Below the pieces are notes generated by a model that was not told the DNA's origin, did no database searches, and saw nothing but the letters and a program-made list of their open reading frames with translations. This document shows, one piece after another, positions 61,554 to 64,000 of a DNA stretch of 64,000 bases (within the stretch, counting starts at the first letter, position 1; each line of letters begins with the position of its first letter). The DNA is from Hydrogenophaga pseudoflava (GTDB lineage: Bacteria; Pseudomonadota; Gammaproteobacteria; Burkholderiales; Burkholderiaceae_C). The DNA is taken from assembly GCF_031020795.1 (NCBI RefSeq), contig NZ_JAVHJP010000005.1, positions 316,834-380,833 on the forward strand, given 5' to 3'. Both the position numbers and the translations under genes were made by a program.

Positions 61554-62219
61554 TCACTTCACTTCGGTGACGAACTGCTCCAGCGGGCGGCGCACCTTCT
61601 TCAGGTTCGCCAGCCAGTCGCCTTCAGCGGCGCGGTAGCCCAGCGGCACGATGGCCACGCTGCGCAGGCCGCGCTCGCGCAGCTTCAGGATCTCGTCCAG
61701 CTTGGCGGGGTCGAAGCCTTCCATCGGCGTCGCGTCGACCTCTTCGAACGCGGCCGCGATCAGCGCGGCGCCCAGGCCGATGTAGGCCTGGCGGGCGGCG
61801 TGGTTGAAGTTCACTTCCGCGTCGCGCTGCGGGTAGCTGTTCAGCAGCATCTGGCGGTAGTTCTCCCAGCCTTCGTTGGTGAAGCCGCGCTCGGTGTTCA
61901 CCAGGTCGAACATGTGGTTGATGCGCTCGGCCGTGTAGGTGTCCCAGGCCGCGAACACCAGCAGGTGCGAGCCGTCGGTGATCTGGGCCTGGTTCCAGGC
62001 GATGGGCTGGATCTGCTCGCGCACGGCCTTGCTGGTGACGACGAAGATCTCGAAGGGCTGCAGGCCGCTGGAGGTGGGCGCCAGGCGCGCCGCCTCGACG
62101 ATGCGGTCCACCTTGTCCTGCGGCACGGCGCGGGACGGGTCCATCTTCTTGGTGGCGTAGCGCCACTGCAGTTTGTCCAGCAGGACGGGGGCGTGGGTGG
62201 GTTGCGACAGGTCGCTCAT
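61554..62219 (-). CDS. NAD(P)H-dependent nitroreductase (NfsB-like)
   Basis: The protein has 221 residues, the usual nitroreductase length. RYATKKMDPSRAVPQDKVDRI and APTSSGLQPFEIFVVT form the FMN-binding N-terminus; GLRSVAIVPLGYRA is the typical end. It reduces nitroaromatics or quinones. GGAG lies before the ATG at 62219. The 5' region carries a perfect hairpin at 62245-62265. Confidence 0.88.
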   Translation of the reverse strand: MSDLSQPTHAPVLLDKLQWRYATKKMDPSRAVPQDKVDRIVEAARLAPTSSGLQPFEIFVVTSKAVREQIQPIAWNQAQITDGSHLLVFAAWDTYTAERINHMFDLVNTERGFTNEGWENYRQMLLNSYPQRDAEVNFNHAARQAYIGLGAALIAAAFEEVDATPMEGFDPAKLDEILKLRERGLRSVAIVPLGYRAAEGDWLANLKKVRRPLEQFVTEVK

Positions 62220-62244
62220 GGAACGGGTTCTCCGGGGTGGTGGG

Positions 62245-62265
62245 GCGCCCGCACCATGCGGGCGC
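62245..62265. other. 9-bp perfect hairpin in the 320-base gap 62220-62540
   Basis: GCGCCCGCA-CCA-TGCGGGCGC is a perfect nine-base-pair stem upstream of the nitroreductase. No T-run follows. The rest of this gap shows no open frame with support; it should hold the promoters of the divergent flanking genes. Confidence 0.4.
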
Positions 62266-62540
62266 ATGGAGAAATCATGACGCGGTGCAGCAATCGGCGC
62301 TGCCGCCCGTGGGGATCACGGCCACCGGAACGCCTTTGTTCCCGCTGTCCGGCGGTGCGGCGGCGGATGGGGTATATGGCGCGGCCCGCCGGCTTGTCAT
62401 CAAAACGGGTGATCCGGGAGGCCGCCGGTCCCTAGTCGGAAGGATGTCACCGCCACACCGCGCTCCTACATTGGCCCCACCCCGCGCACCGGTCCGTCCA
62501 TCGGACCCGGGCCACGGGGCCACCCCTTGCAGGAGCGGAC

Positions 62541-64000
62541 ATGGCAAGCGACGAGCAGGTTCTGTTGATGAGCAACCAGCTGCAGGCTTTCGAGCTCAAG
62601 TCCCTGGTGCTCAAGCCCACGGCGCGCCCGGCGACCACCGTGGTGGCGGAGACACCGGTGCCGGTGAGCCCGGACGGCAGCCTGCAGCCCCAGGTGCTCT
62701 ACGAGGCCTCCGACGACGCCAACGCCCGCTACCAGCTGCCCCGCTACGAATGGAACATGGTCGGCGGCCGCCACACGTCGCGCTTGCGCCTGCGCACGGC
62801 CGACGACGATCCGCACGGCCCGCTGGGCTGGCTGAACATCGAGCTGCTGGCGGTGCACGCCGTCGACGCGCGCTTCGCCATGCGCACCATCCCCCACACC
62901 GCGACGCTGCGCCTGGGCTACGAAATGCCGGTGGTGAGTTCCGGCGAGCCGGAGGCCCCGCCCTGGGAAGGCCAGTGGGAAAACACCGACCCCGCCACGC
63001 GGGGCATGACCCGTCTGGTGATCGGGCGGCGGGCCGACGGCGGTTGGTCCATGCACGGCTTCGGCAAGTGCCACCCCAGCGACTGCGACTGGGGCGAGAC
63101 CACGGCCATGCTCTCGGGCGATGCGCTGATCGGCGTCTACGCCTTCGGCTTCAAGGTCACCACCCTCACCGCCCGCCGCAGCGGCCAGACGCTGGTGGTG
63201 GACGTGCTGGACGACTACACCGACGCCGATGGCCGCACCGACCGCCTGAGCCAGTACGTCATGGCCCGCTCGGTGGCCGCCGCGCCCGCCCAGCCGCTGA
63301 TCTGGGAGGCGCTCGGCCCGCTGAACCCGCTGGGCGGCAGCGTGCACCGCTGCACGCTGCCGTTCCACGCCCAGGAGGACTACGACCGCATCCACCAGAT
63401 CATCACCTCGCCGGTGCACCGTGCGCGGCTGGAGGTGGTGTGCAAGGCCACGGTCGGCCAGCGCACCTGGCAGCAGTGGTGGCTGCACGACCGGCCGGCG
63501 GTGGCGCCGGTGCGGCCGGACATCGACGTGGTCCGCATCAGCCCCGCGGTGCTGAACACGCTGCGCACCAGGCCGGTGGCGGCGGCGGTGCCCCGGATGC
63601 CGGCGATCGCCAGCCTGCGGGCCGAGCGCGCCAGCGTGGCCACGCTGGCGCTGGCCCGGGGTGTGCGCCGCCCGCACCATGAGCCCGATCTGGACGAGGC
63701 GCTGTCCAGGGAAGAGGCCGCGCGCGTGCTGCGCACCCTGCCGCGGCGCGTGGCCATCGACAAGAAGGGCCGGCCGGTGCTGGTGCGGCGCGAGGCCGAG
63801 TGCACCCAGTCGCTGGCCTGCACCTTCGACCCCCAGGCCGACGGCTACATGCTCGACGCGCCGCGCGACCCCTCGCAGGCCCATGTGCTGTTCAAGCACG
63901 ACCTGGTCGCGGACGGGCAGAGCGTCACCTTCTTCCAGGACTCCCTGGTGCGCGACCAGGTCTATTTCGAGCCGCAGGAGTTCCGGCTCGCACGCAGCGA
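62541..64000 (+). CDS. hypothetical protein with CHPSDCDWG motif, partial at window end
   Basis: The open frame begins at ATG 62541 (AGGAG upstream) and runs off the window; 486 residues are visible. There is no obvious signal peptide. A central segment (about 165-235) contains HGFGKCHPSDCDWG, then GVYAFGFKVTTLTARRSGQ and DDYTDADGRTDRLSQYV. This is like a widespread uncharacterised module with G-x-C-H-P-x-D-C-D-W-G that I recall from extracellular and hypothetical proteins. The protein is probably a large multi-domain chain of unknown function. Confidence 0.7.
   Translation, partial: MASDEQVLLMSNQLQAFELKSLVLKPTARPATTVVAETPVPVSPDGSLQPQVLYEASDDANARYQLPRYEWNMVGGRHTSRLRLRTADDDPHGPLGWLNIELLAVHAVDARFAMRTIPHTATLRLGYEMPVVSSGEPEAPPWEGQWENTDPATRGMTRLVIGRRADGGWSMHGFGKCHPSDCDWGETTAMLSGDALIGVYAFGFKVTTLTARRSGQTLVVDVLDDYTDADGRTDRLSQYVMARSVAAAPAQPLIWEALGPLNPLGGSVHRCTLPFHAQEDYDRIHQIITSPVHRARLEVVCKATVGQRTWQQWWLHDRPAVAPVRPDIDVVRISPAVLNTLRTRPVAAAVPRMPAIASLRAERASVATLALARGVRRPHHEPDLDEALSREEAARVLRTLPRRVAIDKKGRPVLVRREAECTQSLACTFDPQADGYMLDAPRDPSQAHVLFKHDLVADGQSVTFFQDSLVRDQVYFEPQEFRLARS

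Overview
The window is GC-rich chromosomal DNA with tightly overlapping operons (many ATGA/GTGA junctions). Its gene content points to a betaproteobacterium of the order Burkholderiales, most likely family Comamonadaceae (a Hydrogenophaga/Acidovorax-like genome): a Bug/TctC binding protein, a MobA-type hydroxybenzoate monooxygenase with a MarR partner, a XoxFGJ-type methanol oxidation end, and a guanidine assimilation operon. The organism assignment is inference. No rRNA, tRNA, CRISPR array or transposase was seen.

Layout. 1-2.0 kb: the end of a PQQ alcohol dehydrogenase, its cytochrome c and a MoxJ/XoxJ-like binding protein. 2.0-5.5 kb (minus): response regulator, histidine kinase and DnaQ-like exonuclease in overlapping frames. 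5.7-10.3 kb: SPFH protein, SH3-like protein, UbiB/ABC1 kinase. 10.3-18.0 kb: a sigma54-like promoter and a guanidine-I riboswitch ahead of a nine-gene operon (binding protein, membrane desaturase/hydroxylase, two SDRs, EamA transporter, creatininase, isochorismatase-like hydrolase, unknown protein, metallo-beta-lactamase fold). 18.1-24.2 kb: mixed housekeeping and small hypothetical genes. 24.1-33.2 kb: a second sigma54-like promoter and second guanidine-I riboswitch ahead of ABC permease, ATPase, two DUF1989 carboxyguanidine deiminase subunits, guanidine (urea-type) carboxylase and allophanate hydrolase. 33.2-38.9 kb: a less GC-rich accessory island with an AAA-TOPRIM ATPase beside a Dam-type methylase, followed by small orphan genes and a truncated duplicate of the WYL regulator that follows. 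38.9-46.9 kb: WYL regulator/GST, a frameshifted hydrolase, a Bug binding protein, and a mobA-like monooxygenase divergent from a MarR gene. 46.9-59.9 kb: an MFS gene and a C-P lyase cluster (phnGHIJ-GNAT-KLM, phnCDE plus a PhnZ-like HD oxygenase, and divergent phnF-DUF1045-phnN). 60-64 kb: chemoreceptor, nitroreductase and a partial unknown protein.

How they work together. The two riboswitch operons look like one nitrogen-scavenging regulon. The only binding protein for the split ABC transporter is in the first operon, while permease, ATPase and the guanidine-to-ammonia enzymes are in the second. Both transcripts appear to start from GG-N10-GC promoters about 65 bases upstream of the aptamer, which would combine nitrogen limitation with guanidine sensing. 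The extra enzymes of the first operon have no described role in guanidine use. They are the best candidate here for an undescribed pathway that converts a larger guanidino or cyclic ureido compound into guanidine or ammonia. The C-P lyase cluster is complete for G-N except PhnP, whose place may be taken by the 2H-type DUF1045 protein. Two HutC-type operators suggest that PhnF controls both phn operons.
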